This document shows, piece after piece, positions 24,864 through 32,483 of a stretch of DNA of 34,566 nt. The first letter of the stretch is position 1. Each line of letters starts with the position of its first letter. The stretch lies in contig CAMYJZ010000010.1 of assembly GCA_947258845.1 (NCBI GenBank), forward strand, positions 1-34,566, written 5' to 3'. The stretch is from an uncultured Ectothiorhodospiraceae bacterium (GTDB taxonomy: Bacteria; Pseudomonadota; Gammaproteobacteria; UBA9214). Below the pieces are notes generated by a model. It had not been told where the DNA came from. It was given only the letters and a program-made list of their open reading frames with translations, and searched no databases. The translations under genes were made by a program, and so were the position numbers.

Positions 24864-25230
24864 GGGGTCGGACCTCGCCAACCTATTGAAGCAGCTTGAA
24901 TAAGCTTTAAATATAGTCTGTATTATTGCCTTAACGGGTCTTTTCCGGGGCCAAAATAATATGTTTAAGACGAACAGGCGCTAGCAATTTTATTGCATAG
25001 AAAATGGTGTGGTGATTAGAGGCCCCGAACACCATGGACGCGCCATATGGGGATCGAAAAAGGCGTTATAAGCCCTCAAAACAGCTCCTAACAGGGGCAA
25101 GTAACAAGTGATTCAGCGGGTTGTAGAGGTCCGACCCCCTAGAGCTTCAAAACCCCCTAGAGTTCCCCTCTCCTAACAGGGGCAAGTAACAAGTGATCCA
25201 GCGGGTTGTAGAGGTCCGACCCCCTAGAGC
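24864..25230. repeat. Repeat-bearing element: inverted GGGGTCGGACCTC ends and 61-bp direct repeats
   Basis: GGGGTCGGACCTC at 24864-24876 recurs inverted (GAGGTCCGACCCC) near the right end, inside each of two direct repeats. The direct repeats span 25085-25145 and 25170-25230 (CTCCTAACAGGGGCAAGTAA to CCCCCTAGAGC, 61 bases) and differ at one base. Between the arms the DNA is AT-rich and has no ORF. The right repeat ends 10 bases before the coding-like remnant of a DUF1028-type gene. This is probably a non-autonomous mobile element, or overlapping copies of one. Confidence 0.7.
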
Positions 25231-25240
25231 CTGTCACTAG

Positions 25241-25504
25241 AGCCCTACGGAGGGTGCCCTGGCCCACTACGGCCAGGCCGAGGCCCTGGCACTGGATAAC
25301 CTGGAGATGAAGTTATGGCATGCCGTCTCGCTGGTCAATTCCGGCCGGATCGAGGCGGCCGCGCAGCTGTTCGAGAGCATATTCCGGCAGGACCGTGACT
25401 GGCAGGTGCTGTTGCCACGGCTGGCCGATGAGGAATTGATCGCTGTGGATGACGCGACCCTGTCGCGACTCGTCAACGTGCTGCCGCGCGAGGCCGTGCA
25501 CTGA
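25241..25504 (+). pseudogene. 3' remnant of a DUF1028-type gene
   Basis: The frame is open from just after a TAG at 25238 and encodes GALAHYGQAEALALDNLEMK, then LWHAVSLVNSGRIEAAAQLFESIFRQDRDWQVLLPRLADEELI and ends LVNVLPREAVH. The pattern of a helical repeat with ELxFWHAVxLxxxGRxxEAxxLFxxxFxxDxxWxxLLPRL is that of the C-terminal region of DUF1028 (Ntn-hydrolase-like) proteins, as I recall it. About 88 residues remain and the catalytic N-terminal part is absent. The break coincides with the repeat element, so insertion or deletion mediated by that element is the likely cause. The track's ATG at 25307 is internal. Confidence 0.55.
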
Positions 25505-25555
25505 AGCGAACCGGGAGCGATAATCAAACTGTCAACGAAGTGGAGGGGAATGCCA

Positions 25556-26065
25556 ATGAAAAGGCTGAACGCGAAGTGGTTGGGTGCGATGCTGCTGGTG
25601 TCGTGGCTGGTGCCGCTACCTGCGCTGGCTGCAGAGGATGTCCTGCCGGCCAGGCTGATGACGCTGGAGCTGGCACGGGATATTGCCCAGGGCACCGTCG
25701 ATGCCTGTCGGGAGATGGGCTACCAGGTTTCCGTGGTGGTAGTCGATCGCAGTGGCCGCACCATGGTGCTGTTGCGCGATGTGTTTGCGAACCAGTACAC
25801 CAATGAGCTGGCCCGGGGCAAGGCCAATGCCGTGGTGCTCGGCAGTGTCAGTACCGCCGAGCTGAAGGCCAACCGCGGCGATATCGCCGCCGAACTGAAC
25901 CTGCTGGACGGGATCATCATCCTGGAGGGCGGGCTGCCCATCCAGGTGGCCGGTTCCATGATCGGCGCCGTGGGGGTCAGCGGCGCGCCGGGCGGCGACA
26001 AGGACGCGGCCTGTGCGCAGAAGGGCCTCGACGCCGTGCAGGAGCGCCTGGAGTTCGCCGACTAG
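25556..26065 (+). CDS. Secreted heme-binding-like protein (HbpS/GlcG family)
   Basis: A signal peptide (MKRLNAKWLGAMLLVSWLVPLPALA) precedes a complete GlcG/HbpS-type domain: MTLELARDIAQGTVDACREMGYQVSVVVVDRSGRTMVLLRD, an intermediate helix (NELARGKANAVVLG), and GGLPIQVAGSMIGAVGVSGAPGGDKDAACAQKGLDAV at the end. Members form oligomers; HbpS binds heme, while other members have unknown ligands. The ATG at 25556 has GGAGG nine bases upstream. The ATG at 25550 is closer to it and would give MPMKRLN. The DUF1028 remnant lies just upstream on the same strand. Confidence 0.85.
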   Translation: MKRLNAKWLGAMLLVSWLVPLPALAAEDVLPARLMTLELARDIAQGTVDACREMGYQVSVVVVDRSGRTMVLLRDVFANQYTNELARGKANAVVLGSVSTAELKANRGDIAAELNLLDGIIILEGGLPIQVAGSMIGAVGVSGAPGGDKDAACAQKGLDAVQERLEFAD

Positions 26066-26083
26066 GGTGTCGCCTGCACCGGT

Positions 26084-27118
26084 TCAGTTGCAGGTCAGCA
26101 CCAGCTTGCCGACGGTCTGTCCCGATTCCAGGTCGGTGTGTGCCCGGGCCACCTGTTCGAAGGGATAGCAGGTCACGGCCGGCATCCCGAGTCGGCCCTC
26201 ATCCAGCCAGTGCAGCAGCTGCTGCAGGCCGGACGCCATCAGGTCGGACTTGTCGAACAGAAAACTCAGGTTGAATCCCAGCACGCTGCGGTTGCGGGTG
26301 GTCAGGCTGAAGGGGCTGAAGCGCGGGGTACGCAAGTAGTTCCAGGCCAGCTTGAGCCGTCCGGGCATACCGCCCGTCTTGGGCAGCATGGTATGAAACC
26401 CGTAGACGACCAGCCGGCCGACCGGTGCCAGGTGTTGGTAGCTCTGTCCCAGGGTCGCGATGCCGTTGGCATCCAGGATGATGTCATATCCACCCGGGGC
26501 GAGGCGCTCGGCCTCGACCCACAGGTCCCGGGTCGACTTGTCGATGACGGCGTCGGCACCCAGCGCCTGGACCGCGTCGACCTTGTGCGCGGCACCGACC
26601 ACACCGATCACCCGGCAGCCGGCAATCTTGCCGAGCTGCACCAGCATGCTGCCGACACCGCCGGCCGCGGAATGCACCAGGATGGTCTCACGGGCACGCG
26701 GGTGGGCCAGTTCGAACAGGGCGAACCAGGCGGTCAGGGCAATCCCGGAAAACCCGGCGGCCTGTTCCAGTGTCAGTGGCCCCGGCAAGGTAAAGACCTG
26801 ATTGCGCGGGACCAGGAGCTGGGTGGCATAGGCGTTGAATCGGGTGATGGCCATCACCCGGGTACCGGGGGTCAGGTCGGTGACGTTGTCACCGCAGGCC
26901 CTGACGGCGCCGGCGACCTCGAAGCCGGGGGTGACTGGGTAGCCGACGTAGTGTTTTGCGGAGGCGTAAAGGCCCATGCGGGTCACGCAGTCCGCATAGT
27001 TCACGCCGATGGCGGCGACGTCTATGAGCACTTCACCGGGACCGGGCGACAGGTCCGGATGTTCCTCGATGGTCAAGCGGTCATAGCCGCCGGGTTTGTG
27101 AATGACGACCTTGCGCAT
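26084..27118 (-). CDS. Zinc-independent MDR oxidoreductase, VAT1/quinone-oxidoreductase-like
   Basis: A 344-residue medium-chain dehydrogenase/reductase. It has the GroES-like N-terminal domain (GEVLIDVAAIGVNYADCVTRMGLYASAKHYVGYPVTPGFEVAGAV) and a Rossmann NADPH site (VHSAAGGVGSMLVQLGKIAG). The segment YGFHTMLPKTGGMPGRLKLAWNYLRTPRFSPFSLTTRNRSVLGFNLSFLF recalls synaptic vesicle protein VAT-1 homologs. Cys/His zinc ligands are absent, as expected. It probably reduces a quinone or enone with NADPH. It is third of a minus-strand run after the two conserved genes upstream; the start is the ATG at 27118, and the preceding stop is about 50 bases away. Confidence 0.9.
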   Translation of the reverse strand: MRKVVIHKPGGYDRLTIEEHPDLSPGPGEVLIDVAAIGVNYADCVTRMGLYASAKHYVGYPVTPGFEVAGAVRACGDNVTDLTPGTRVMAITRFNAYATQLLVPRNQVFTLPGPLTLEQAAGFSGIALTAWFALFELAHPRARETILVHSAAGGVGSMLVQLGKIAGCRVIGVVGAAHKVDAVQALGADAVIDKSTRDLWVEAERLAPGGYDIILDANGIATLGQSYQHLAPVGRLVVYGFHTMLPKTGGMPGRLKLAWNYLRTPRFSPFSLTTRNRSVLGFNLSFLFDKSDLMASGLQQLLHWLDEGRLGMPAVTCYPFEQVARAHTDLESGQTVGKLVLTCN

Positions 27119-27169
27119 GTTTTGCCAGAGGGGATATGCAGGTACAGGCGGGCCACTGTGCCCGGTCGA

Positions 27170-27466
27170 TCAGCTGTCGTCGCTTCGCTTGTCTTTCCTG
27201 CCGCCCGTGTCGAGCTTGACCACCACGGAGGTCTGGGGTTCGTCGACAAACCGCGGCCGCATGGTCATTGGCCGCCCGGCCTCTTCCGCCAGTTCGGCTT
27301 CGCGGGCGGTGATCAGGCCCAGGCACTCGCGGATGCCCTTGACGGTATCGTCCGACAGCGGGTGGCGATAGCCGGGCCGGGTGTAGGTGTCCTTGGCGAT
27401 GTCGGTCAGCACGCGCTTCATTACGCGCAGGATGCGTTCTTCCTTGCCGGGTTCCTGCTCTGCCAT
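27170..27466 (-). CDS. Conserved small protein of unknown function
   Basis: A 98-residue product: MAEQEPGKEERILRVMKRVLTDIAKDTYTRPGYRHPLSDDTVKGIRECLGLITAREAEL, then a proline-rich tail RPMTMRPRFVDEPQTSVVVKLDTGGRKDKRS. An AAGG motif lies about seven bases upstream of the ATG at 27466, and the track's 27697 start is not supported. The N-terminal two thirds look helical and soluble. I recognise neither motif nor family name. By position it belongs to the minus-strand run with the zinc-ribbon gene upstream and the MDR gene downstream. Confidence 0.7.
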   Translation of the reverse strand: MAEQEPGKEERILRVMKRVLTDIAKDTYTRPGYRHPLSDDTVKGIRECLGLITAREAELAEEAGRPMTMRPRFVDEPQTSVVVKLDTGGRKDKRSDDS

Positions 27467-27542
27467 GTCTATACCTTGTCGAGAGTCGCCAGATGCGCAG
27501 GTGGATATTGTCGCATAGTTCCAGTATGAAACAGAGGGCGCC

Positions 27543-28142
27543 TTAGTCCTTGATATACATATAGCTCCAGGTACATCCGCCGAGTTTCCGCAGTGCCGCC
27601 AGCAGGGTCTCCACCGGCACGGCCTCGGAAGGGAAGATCCCCCAGATCTCGATGAAGGTGCGAGCGAAGCCACCGTGCCTGCGGAAATTGAGGTCATAGA
27701 GGCGTCCCCGGTGGCCGCATTCCGTGCAGATCCATTGCGTGTTACCGGGGTCCGTTTCCCAGCCGCGCAACAGCTCCGGCCAGCGCGACACTACCTGCCG
27801 GCAGTGCGGGCACCTGGGTGGCGGCGCCCGGGTGCCGGCGCGAAAGCGAATGCGGTTCCGGTTTGCCACCAGGCGCAGATGGCAAAAGCGGCCCTCGGCA
27901 CAGGCGGCTTCGCGCGCCGCGGCATCGTCCGGGGGTTCCAGTTCGATCAGGGGTGAACAGCCCAGGAAGGTCACCAGTTGCAGAAAGCGCTCTCCGACCA
28001 GGTGGTGCGTCCGGCCCTGGCAACGGAATGCCGCGCCGATCAGGCCAATGGATTCCAGTCCCTGCACCAGCTCATCGGTGTCGATGGCCGGAGCGTCAGC
28101 CAGCGAGGGATACAGGATCAGTTTGTCGGTGGCCATGCGCAT
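27543..28142 (-). CDS. Conserved protein with a zinc ribbon
   Basis: About 199 residues from MRMATDKLILYPSLADAPAIDTDELVQGL. A zinc-ribbon module is visible: PRCPHCRQVVSRWPELLRGWE followed by QWICTECGHRGRLYDLNF (Cys-x2-Cys twice, about 26 residues apart). An aromatic C-terminal region follows (FARTFIEIWGIFPSEAVPVE, then GGCTWSYMYIKD). The product is soluble and cytoplasmic. I do not recognise a named family. Starts at 28142 or 28136 are equally possible, and the track's 28211 start is an extension. Divergent from the glyoxalase-II-like gene, head of the minus-strand run. Confidence 0.75.
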   Translation of the reverse strand: MRMATDKLILYPSLADAPAIDTDELVQGLESIGLIGAAFRCQGRTHHLVGERFLQLVTFLGCSPLIELEPPDDAAAREAACAEGRFCHLRLVANRNRIRFRAGTRAPPPRCPHCRQVVSRWPELLRGWETDPGNTQWICTECGHRGRLYDLNFRRHGGFARTFIEIWGIFPSEAVPVETLLAALRKLGGCTWSYMYIKD

Positions 28143-28261
28143 TAGTGGTGAATTGGCTGAATTGTCTTGCCTGGGGCGGCGGGAACCACCGCTGTTCCTG
28201 CGTGTCTGCATGCATCATAATAAGTGCCAGCCGTGCTGGCTGCTACCCGAGGCCGACCAAG

Positions 28262-28969
28262 ATGACATCTGGCGATGAGTTTTCTATCCATGCCCTGGAA
28301 CTGGGGCCCATGGAAAACTTCGTCTACCTGATCCACGATCATGCCACTGATCGGGCGGCCGTGGTGGATCCCGCCTGGGAGGTACCCGAGGTGCTGGCCC
28401 TGGCGCAGCGCCGGGGCATCACCATCACCGACATCCTGTTGACCCACAGCCACCATGACCACATCAACGGCATTGAGGCGGTGCTGGAGAGGTTCGACGC
28501 CCAGCTGCACTTGCTGAAGGACGAGGCGCGTTTCTGGGGTAACTACCTGGACCTGCCGACCCTGCATCACGGCGGCGACCGCATCGAGCTGGGCGAGACC
28601 GCCATCCAGGTGTTGCACACCCCCGGGCATACCCCCGGCTCTGCCTGTTACCACATCGGCGACAGCCTGATCACCGGGGACACCCTGTTCGTCTTCGGTT
28701 GCGGCCGCTGCGACCTGCGCGGCGGTGATCCCGAACAGATGTATGTCACTTTGAAGGACATGGCGGAACGGCTGCCTTCAACGACCCGGATCCACCCGGG
28801 CCACAATTACGCGGAGAAGAGCACCTCGACCCTGGAGGAACAGGTCGCGGGCAACCCCTTCATGCACTTCGATACCCGTGAGCAGTTCATCCAGTACCGC
28901 ATGCACTATCATGACCGGTATCGCGATTCGCCCTACGGCCCGGTACGCAAGGGCGAGGAAATGAAGTAA
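28262..28969 (+). CDS. Glyoxalase-II-like metallo-beta-lactamase-fold hydrolase
   Basis: The 235-residue product has the metal motif LLTHSHHDHINGIE (HxHxDH), then VLHTPGHTPGSACYH, the acidic ligand in GDTLFVFGCGRCDLRGGDPEQMY and the final His in HPGHNYAEK. These are the glyoxalase II (hydroxyacylglutathione hydrolase) type ligands of the MBL fold. The enzyme would hydrolyse S-D-lactoylglutathione or a related thioester. The C-terminal substrate domain differs from classical GloB, so it may be a YcbL-type enzyme and I leave the symbol blank. GAGG lies nine bases before the ATG at 28262; the track ORF begins far upstream in non-coding frame. The lipoprotein gene follows after 25 bases. Confidence 0.9.
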   Translation: MTSGDEFSIHALELGPMENFVYLIHDHATDRAAVVDPAWEVPEVLALAQRRGITITDILLTHSHHDHINGIEAVLERFDAQLHLLKDEARFWGNYLDLPTLHHGGDRIELGETAIQVLHTPGHTPGSACYHIGDSLITGDTLFVFGCGRCDLRGGDPEQMYVTLKDMAERLPSTTRIHPGHNYAEKSTSTLEEQVAGNPFMHFDTREQFIQYRMHYHDRYRDSPYGPVRKGEEMK

Positions 28970-28994
28970 TCCACCCGGGATAAGGGAATCCGCC

Positions 28995-29486
28995 ATGCAC
29001 AACCGTTACCGCCAGTTCTACCGCTACCCCATACTGGCCCTGCTGATTGCACTGCTGGGCGCCTGCGCCACCCTGGGTCCCTACAAGGAGCCGCCGCGCG
29101 TTTCCCTGGCAAGTATCCAGCCGAAGCAGATGGGCCTGCTGGAGCAGCGCTATGGCCTGCAACTCAGGATTCTGAATCCCAATGACACGGCGATTCCTCT
29201 CGAGGGTCTGAGCTACACCCTGGAGATCAATGGCCGCGAATTCGCCTACGGGGTCAGCCGGCAGTCGGTCTCGATCCCGGCCTACGGCGAGGCCCTGCTG
29301 GACGTCGATGTGGTGAGCAATCTGCTGAACGTGCTGCAACAGGTGCAGGAGATGGGCGCCGAAAAGCGCAGCAGTCTCAACTACCGCCTGTCGGGGAAGA
29401 TGAACCTGGCCAGCCGGGTCGCTTCGCTGCCGTTCGACTACCAGGGTGAACTGAACTACCTGCCGGCGGATGCGGCCGCGCCCTGA
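28995..29486 (+). CDS. LEA type 2 (WHy domain) lipoprotein
   Basis: A 163-residue lipoprotein with signal and lipobox YPILALLIALLGAC (LGAC, Cys24). The rest is a single immunoglobulin-like WHy/LEA2 domain: PPRVSLASIQPKQMGLLEQRYGLQLRILNPNDTAIPLEGLSYTLEINGREFAYGVS, with the conserved NPND turn and PAYGEALLDVDV strand, and SGKMNLASRVASLPFDYQGEL at the end. LEA14-like domains are associated with desiccation and stress; the bacterial role is unclear. AAGGGA precedes the ATG. It overlaps by 17 bases, or is adjacent to, the oxidoreductase gene and may be cotranscribed with the hydrolase gene upstream. Confidence 0.85.
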   Translation: MHNRYRQFYRYPILALLIALLGACATLGPYKEPPRVSLASIQPKQMGLLEQRYGLQLRILNPNDTAIPLEGLSYTLEINGREFAYGVSRQSVSIPAYGEALLDVDVVSNLLNVLQQVQEMGAEKRSSLNYRLSGKMNLASRVASLPFDYQGELNYLPADAAAP

Positions 29487-30498
29487 TGCCGCTGGCGTGA
29501 GCGGTTTCCGCGCCTGGCGGGTTCATGAACACCAGGGCGCCATCAGTGCGCGCCTGGAAACCCTCGAGGTCGATGAGCTCACGCCGGGTGATGTCACCCT
29601 GCGTGCCCGTTATTCCAGTGTGAACTACAAGGATGCCCTTGCCGTGACCGGGAAGGGCAGGATCATCAGGCGCTTCCCCCTGGTTGCCGGGATTGACGTT
29701 GCCGGGGTGGTGACTGATTCGGGCGATACCCGCTTCAGGCCCGGGGACGAGGTGCTGGTGACGGGTTGCGGGCTGGGTGAAGACCACGACGGCGGTTTCT
29801 CCGAGGTGGTGCGGGTGCCGGCCGACTGGGTGGTGCCGCTGCCCGACGGCCTGTCGCTGTTCGAGGCTATGGCCATCGGGACGGCCGGGTTTACCGCGGC
29901 CCTGGCCATCGACCGCATGGAACAGGCCGGTCAACAGCCGGACCACGGTTCCATCGTGGTCACGGGTGCCAGCGGCGGGGTGGGCAGCTTCGCGGTCGAC
30001 CTGCTGAATGCCCGTGGCTACCCGGTGACCGCAGTGACCGGCAAAGCCGATGCCGCTGACTATCTCAGGCAACTGGGTGCGGGCACGGTGCTTGACCGCC
30101 GTACCCTTGCCCTGGGTGAGCGGCCCCTGGAAAAGGCCCGCTGGGGCGGAGCCATCGATACCCTGGGCGGCGCGGTGCTGGCCTGGCTGACGCGCACGGT
30201 CGGTCCCTGGGGAACGATTGCCAGCATCGGCATGGCCGGCGGGACCGAACTCAATACCACCGTCATGCCTTTCATCCTGCGTGGTGTCAGTCTGCTGGGC
30301 ATCACCTCGGCCAACTGTCCCATGGCGCGCCGGCGCCGGGTCTGGCAGCGCCTGGCCGGCGATCTGCGGCCGCCGCACCTGCAGGAGATCGTCACCGGGG
30401 TGGTGTCCCTGGAGGAGTTGCCGGAGGTGTTCGAGCGGCTGCTCGCCGACCGGCACCGGGGCAGGACCATCCTGCGGATTGCCGGCAGCGCCGGCTGA
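29470..30498 (+). CDS. YhdH/AcuI-type acrylyl-CoA reductase (MDR)
   Basis: A 342-residue zinc-independent MDR protein. SSVNYKDALAVTGKGRIIRRFPLVAGIDVAGVV is the YhdH/YhfP/AcuI signature, followed by the VTGCGLGEDHDGGFSEVVRV segment, the NADP site VVTGASGGVGSFAVDLL, and the conserved LLGITSANCPMARRRRVWQRLAGDL near the end. AcuI reduces acryloyl-CoA to propionyl-CoA with NADPH; it is used in dimethylsulfoniopropionate breakdown and in detoxifying acrylate. The start is uncertain: the ATG at 29470 overlaps the lipoprotein gene by 17 bases, and the GTG at 29497 follows its stop by 10 bases. Translation coupling with the lipoprotein gene is likely. Confidence 0.92.
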   Translation: MRPRPDAAGVSGFRAWRVHEHQGAISARLETLEVDELTPGDVTLRARYSSVNYKDALAVTGKGRIIRRFPLVAGIDVAGVVTDSGDTRFRPGDEVLVTGCGLGEDHDGGFSEVVRVPADWVVPLPDGLSLFEAMAIGTAGFTAALAIDRMEQAGQQPDHGSIVVTGASGGVGSFAVDLLNARGYPVTAVTGKADAADYLRQLGAGTVLDRRTLALGERPLEKARWGGAIDTLGGAVLAWLTRTVGPWGTIASIGMAGGTELNTTVMPFILRGVSLLGITSANCPMARRRRVWQRLAGDLRPPHLQEIVTGVVSLEELPEVFERLLADRHRGRTILRIAGSAG

Positions 30499-30502
30499 AC
30501 TG

Positions 30503-31186
30503 ATGCCCGGGCTACGGCGGCCGGCCGATGAATATGGCAGCTTTCGGCGCGCGGTCCTCGCTGTTGCGCTGTTCATTGGCGCGCTCTGGGTCATCGAACT
30601 GGCCGATAATGCATTCCACCTGAACCTTGCCCATTTCGGCATCTATCCGCGCGAACCGACCGGTCTCCGGGGGGTGTTGTTTGCTCCCCTGATACACGGC
30701 AGCTGGGGGCACCTGATCTCAAACAGTGTCTCGTTTGCAGTGCTGGGGGTGGCGCTGCTGTATGGCTACCCGCGCTCCCGGGGCTACGTGCTGCTGCTGA
30801 TCTACCTGGGATCGGGTCTGGGTGTATGGCTGTTTGCCCGCAGCAGTTTTCATTTCGGTTCCAGCGGGCTGACGCACGGCATGATGTTCTTCATCTTTGT
30901 CAGCGGCATCCTGCGCCGCGACAAGCTGTCCATTGCCCTGGCGATGATCGTTTTCTTCCTCTATGGGGGGATGATCTGGAGCATTTTCCCCAACGAGCCG
31001 GGCGTGTCCTATGAGAGCCATTTCTTCGGTGCGCTGATGGGGCTGATCGCGGCTTTCCTGTTCAGGGGCATGGACCCGGTGCTACCGGTCAAGTCCTATG
31101 AATGGGAGGGTGAGGATCTCGAATGGTTTGATGAATCCAATGACGATCAATGGCATAGAGGTGAGGGCGACGACGACAGGTGGTAG
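30503..31186 (+). CDS. Rhomboid family intramembrane serine protease
   Basis: A 227-residue protein with about six transmembrane helices. HGSWGHLISNSVSF supplies the conserved H/N of the rhomboid active site. FGSSGLTHGMMFF contains the catalytic Ser (GxSG), and SHFFGALMGL the catalytic His. Rhomboids cleave transmembrane substrates in the membrane. The C-terminal tail is acidic and tryptophan-rich (YEWEGEDLEWFDESNDDQWH, then GEGDDDRW), which is unusual. The start at 30503 lies four bases beyond the oxidoreductase stop, so coupling is likely. The track's upstream start lies in the shadow frame of that gene. Confidence 0.88.
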   Translation: MPGLRRPADEYGSFRRAVLAVALFIGALWVIELADNAFHLNLAHFGIYPREPTGLRGVLFAPLIHGSWGHLISNSVSFAVLGVALLYGYPRSRGYVLLLIYLGSGLGVWLFARSSFHFGSSGLTHGMMFFIFVSGILRRDKLSIALAMIVFFLYGGMIWSIFPNEPGVSYESHFFGALMGLIAAFLFRGMDPVLPVKSYEWEGEDLEWFDESNDDQWHRGEGDDDRW

Positions 31187-31281
31187 CGGGAGGCGTGCCC
31201 GGGGCGGCAGCTGCTAGACTGGGCAACATACAGTCGATTTCAGCCCCGGGCCCGCTGGCTGCCCGGGTTCAGGCGAGGTAC

Positions 31282-31749
31282 ATGACGATGAGACAATCCA
31301 CTTTGATACTGCTGCTGACGGGGCTTGTGCTGGGGGGCGGTGCCTGCACATCCACCCTGACGGGCGACGTCTATTCCAGATCCGAGGCCCGCCAGGAGCA
31401 GCGGGTCGAATTCGGCCAGGTCGAATACGTCCGGCCGGTGGTCATCGAGGGCACCCGGACACCGATCGGCGCGGCCAGCGGTGCCGCCGTCGGGGGTATC
31501 GCAGGCAGCTCGGTGGGTGGCGGCAAGGGTTCGGATATCGCCACCGTGGTGGGTGCCGTTACCGGTGGCCTGGCCGGTGCAGCGATCGAGGATTCGGTGA
31601 CCCGGCGCCAGGGTGTCGAGGTGACGGTGCGTCTTTCCAGCAATGACGTGATCGCGGTGGTCCAGGAGGCCTCGCCGCATGCCACCTTTCGTGTCGGTGA
31701 CCGTGTCCGGGTACTGTCTCGGAGTGGCGTGACCCGTATCACGCATTAA
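31282..31749 (+). CDS. Glycine-zipper envelope protein (SlyB/Pcp-like)
   Basis: About 155 residues with a signal peptide (MTMRQSTLILLLTGLVLGGGAC) whose lipobox (GGAC) is imperfect but plausible. The core is a glycine-zipper hairpin, PIGAASGAAVGGIAGSSVGGGKGSDIATVVGAVTGGLAGAAIED, followed by a short beta-rich domain (VEVTVRLSSNDVIAVVQEASPHATFRVGDRVRVL). This is the SlyB/Pcp/OmpA-associated Rick_17kDa lipoprotein pattern, small outer-membrane proteins tied to envelope stability. GAGG sits before two close ATGs (31282 and 31288). The stop TAA overlaps the stop of the convergent phosphoribosyltransferase gene. Confidence 0.85.
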   Translation: MTMRQSTLILLLTGLVLGGGACTSTLTGDVYSRSEARQEQRVEFGQVEYVRPVVIEGTRTPIGAASGAAVGGIAGSSVGGGKGSDIATVVGAVTGGLAGAAIEDSVTRRQGVEVTVRLSSNDVIAVVQEASPHATFRVGDRVRVLSRSGVTRITH

Positions 31750-32378
31750 TCCGCATATTGCACCGGTCCGCGCAATTCCAGAACGCGCAGGACGGTGCAT
31801 AGCGCGGTCTGTGACAGCTTGAGTCCGTAATCGGACTGCAGGCGCCGGGCGGTCTCCTCCGGGCCCCGGGGGCGGGGCTCCATGCGTTCAATGAACCCGG
31901 TGACATCCTCGATCAGTGCCCACGGGTAGATCATCCAGCGCCACTTGATCACCCTGCGTCCGATGTAGTCGGGTTGATAGCTGGCAGTGGTCTTGTGCAG
32001 CAGGACCGCGGTCCTGATCTCCAGCGGTTCGTGGCCGGCCAGGTGGCTGATGGCCGCCGCGTAGGTGTCACCGGTGTCGGAGACATCATCGGCGATCAGT
32101 ACCCGCTTGCCGGTGATGTCCGTGCACAGCGAGTCCGTCACCTCGGCCAGCGGTTTCTTGCGTGCGCCACTGGCATAGTGCACCACGCGTATGCTGGTCA
32201 GGGCATAGACATCGAGGAAGTCGCACAGGATCCGGGCCGGCACATAGCCGCCGCGGGCGATGCCGACGATGACCTCGGGCTGGAAGCCGGATTCCAGGAT
32301 GGTGAAGGCGAGGCGGCCCGCAAGCCGGTACACGCGGCTCCAGGAGATCAGTTCGCAGGGCAGTGTTTCGGATGACAT
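31746..32378 (-). CDS. Phosphoribosyltransferase with C-terminal extension
   Basis: A 210-residue type I phosphoribosyltransferase. VIVGIARGGYVPARILCDFLDV forms the early loop, and KRVLIADDVSDTGDTYAAAISHL is the PRPP loop with its acidic pair. It resembles purine (xanthine/hypoxanthine-guanine) PRTases of the Gpt-like type, which salvage bases with PRPP. The core ends around residue 150 (IKWRWMIYPWALIED). A further 50 residues follow that are helical and charged (RRLQSDYGLKLSQTALCTVLRVLEL). That tail is unexplained. Divergent from mug, convergent with the glycine-zipper gene with four-base stop overlap. Confidence 0.85.
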   Translation of the reverse strand: MSSETLPCELISWSRVYRLAGRLAFTILESGFQPEVIVGIARGGYVPARILCDFLDVYALTSIRVVHYASGARKKPLAEVTDSLCTDITGKRVLIADDVSDTGDTYAAAISHLAGHEPLEIRTAVLLHKTTASYQPDYIGRRVIKWRWMIYPWALIEDVTGFIERMEPRPRGPEETARRLQSDYGLKLSQTALCTVLRVLELRGPVQYAD

Positions 32379-32483
32379 AGGCTGTGGCGTCCATGACCGG
32401 GGTCACCCGCACGACAGTAGTCGCGTCACCGGTTATTATCAACAGCTCCCGGCGGGTCCGGCCACGCCTTCACCACCTGTGCC

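Noticed and set aside
25081-25230. Possible integron attC site in the repeat element
   Set aside because: CCTAAC and GTTATAA look faintly like attC core sites, but GTTATAA does not fit GTTRRRY and the two boxes do not form the expected folded arm. No integrase is present.
25672-25690. Sigma-54 promoter-like TGGCAC sequence
   Set aside because: It sits inside the HbpS-like coding region with wrong spacing to TTGC, so chance is more likely.
26138-27529. Plus-strand ORF of 463 codons
   Set aside because: It is the shadow of the VAT1-like MDR gene and its upstream neighbour, with no family motif.
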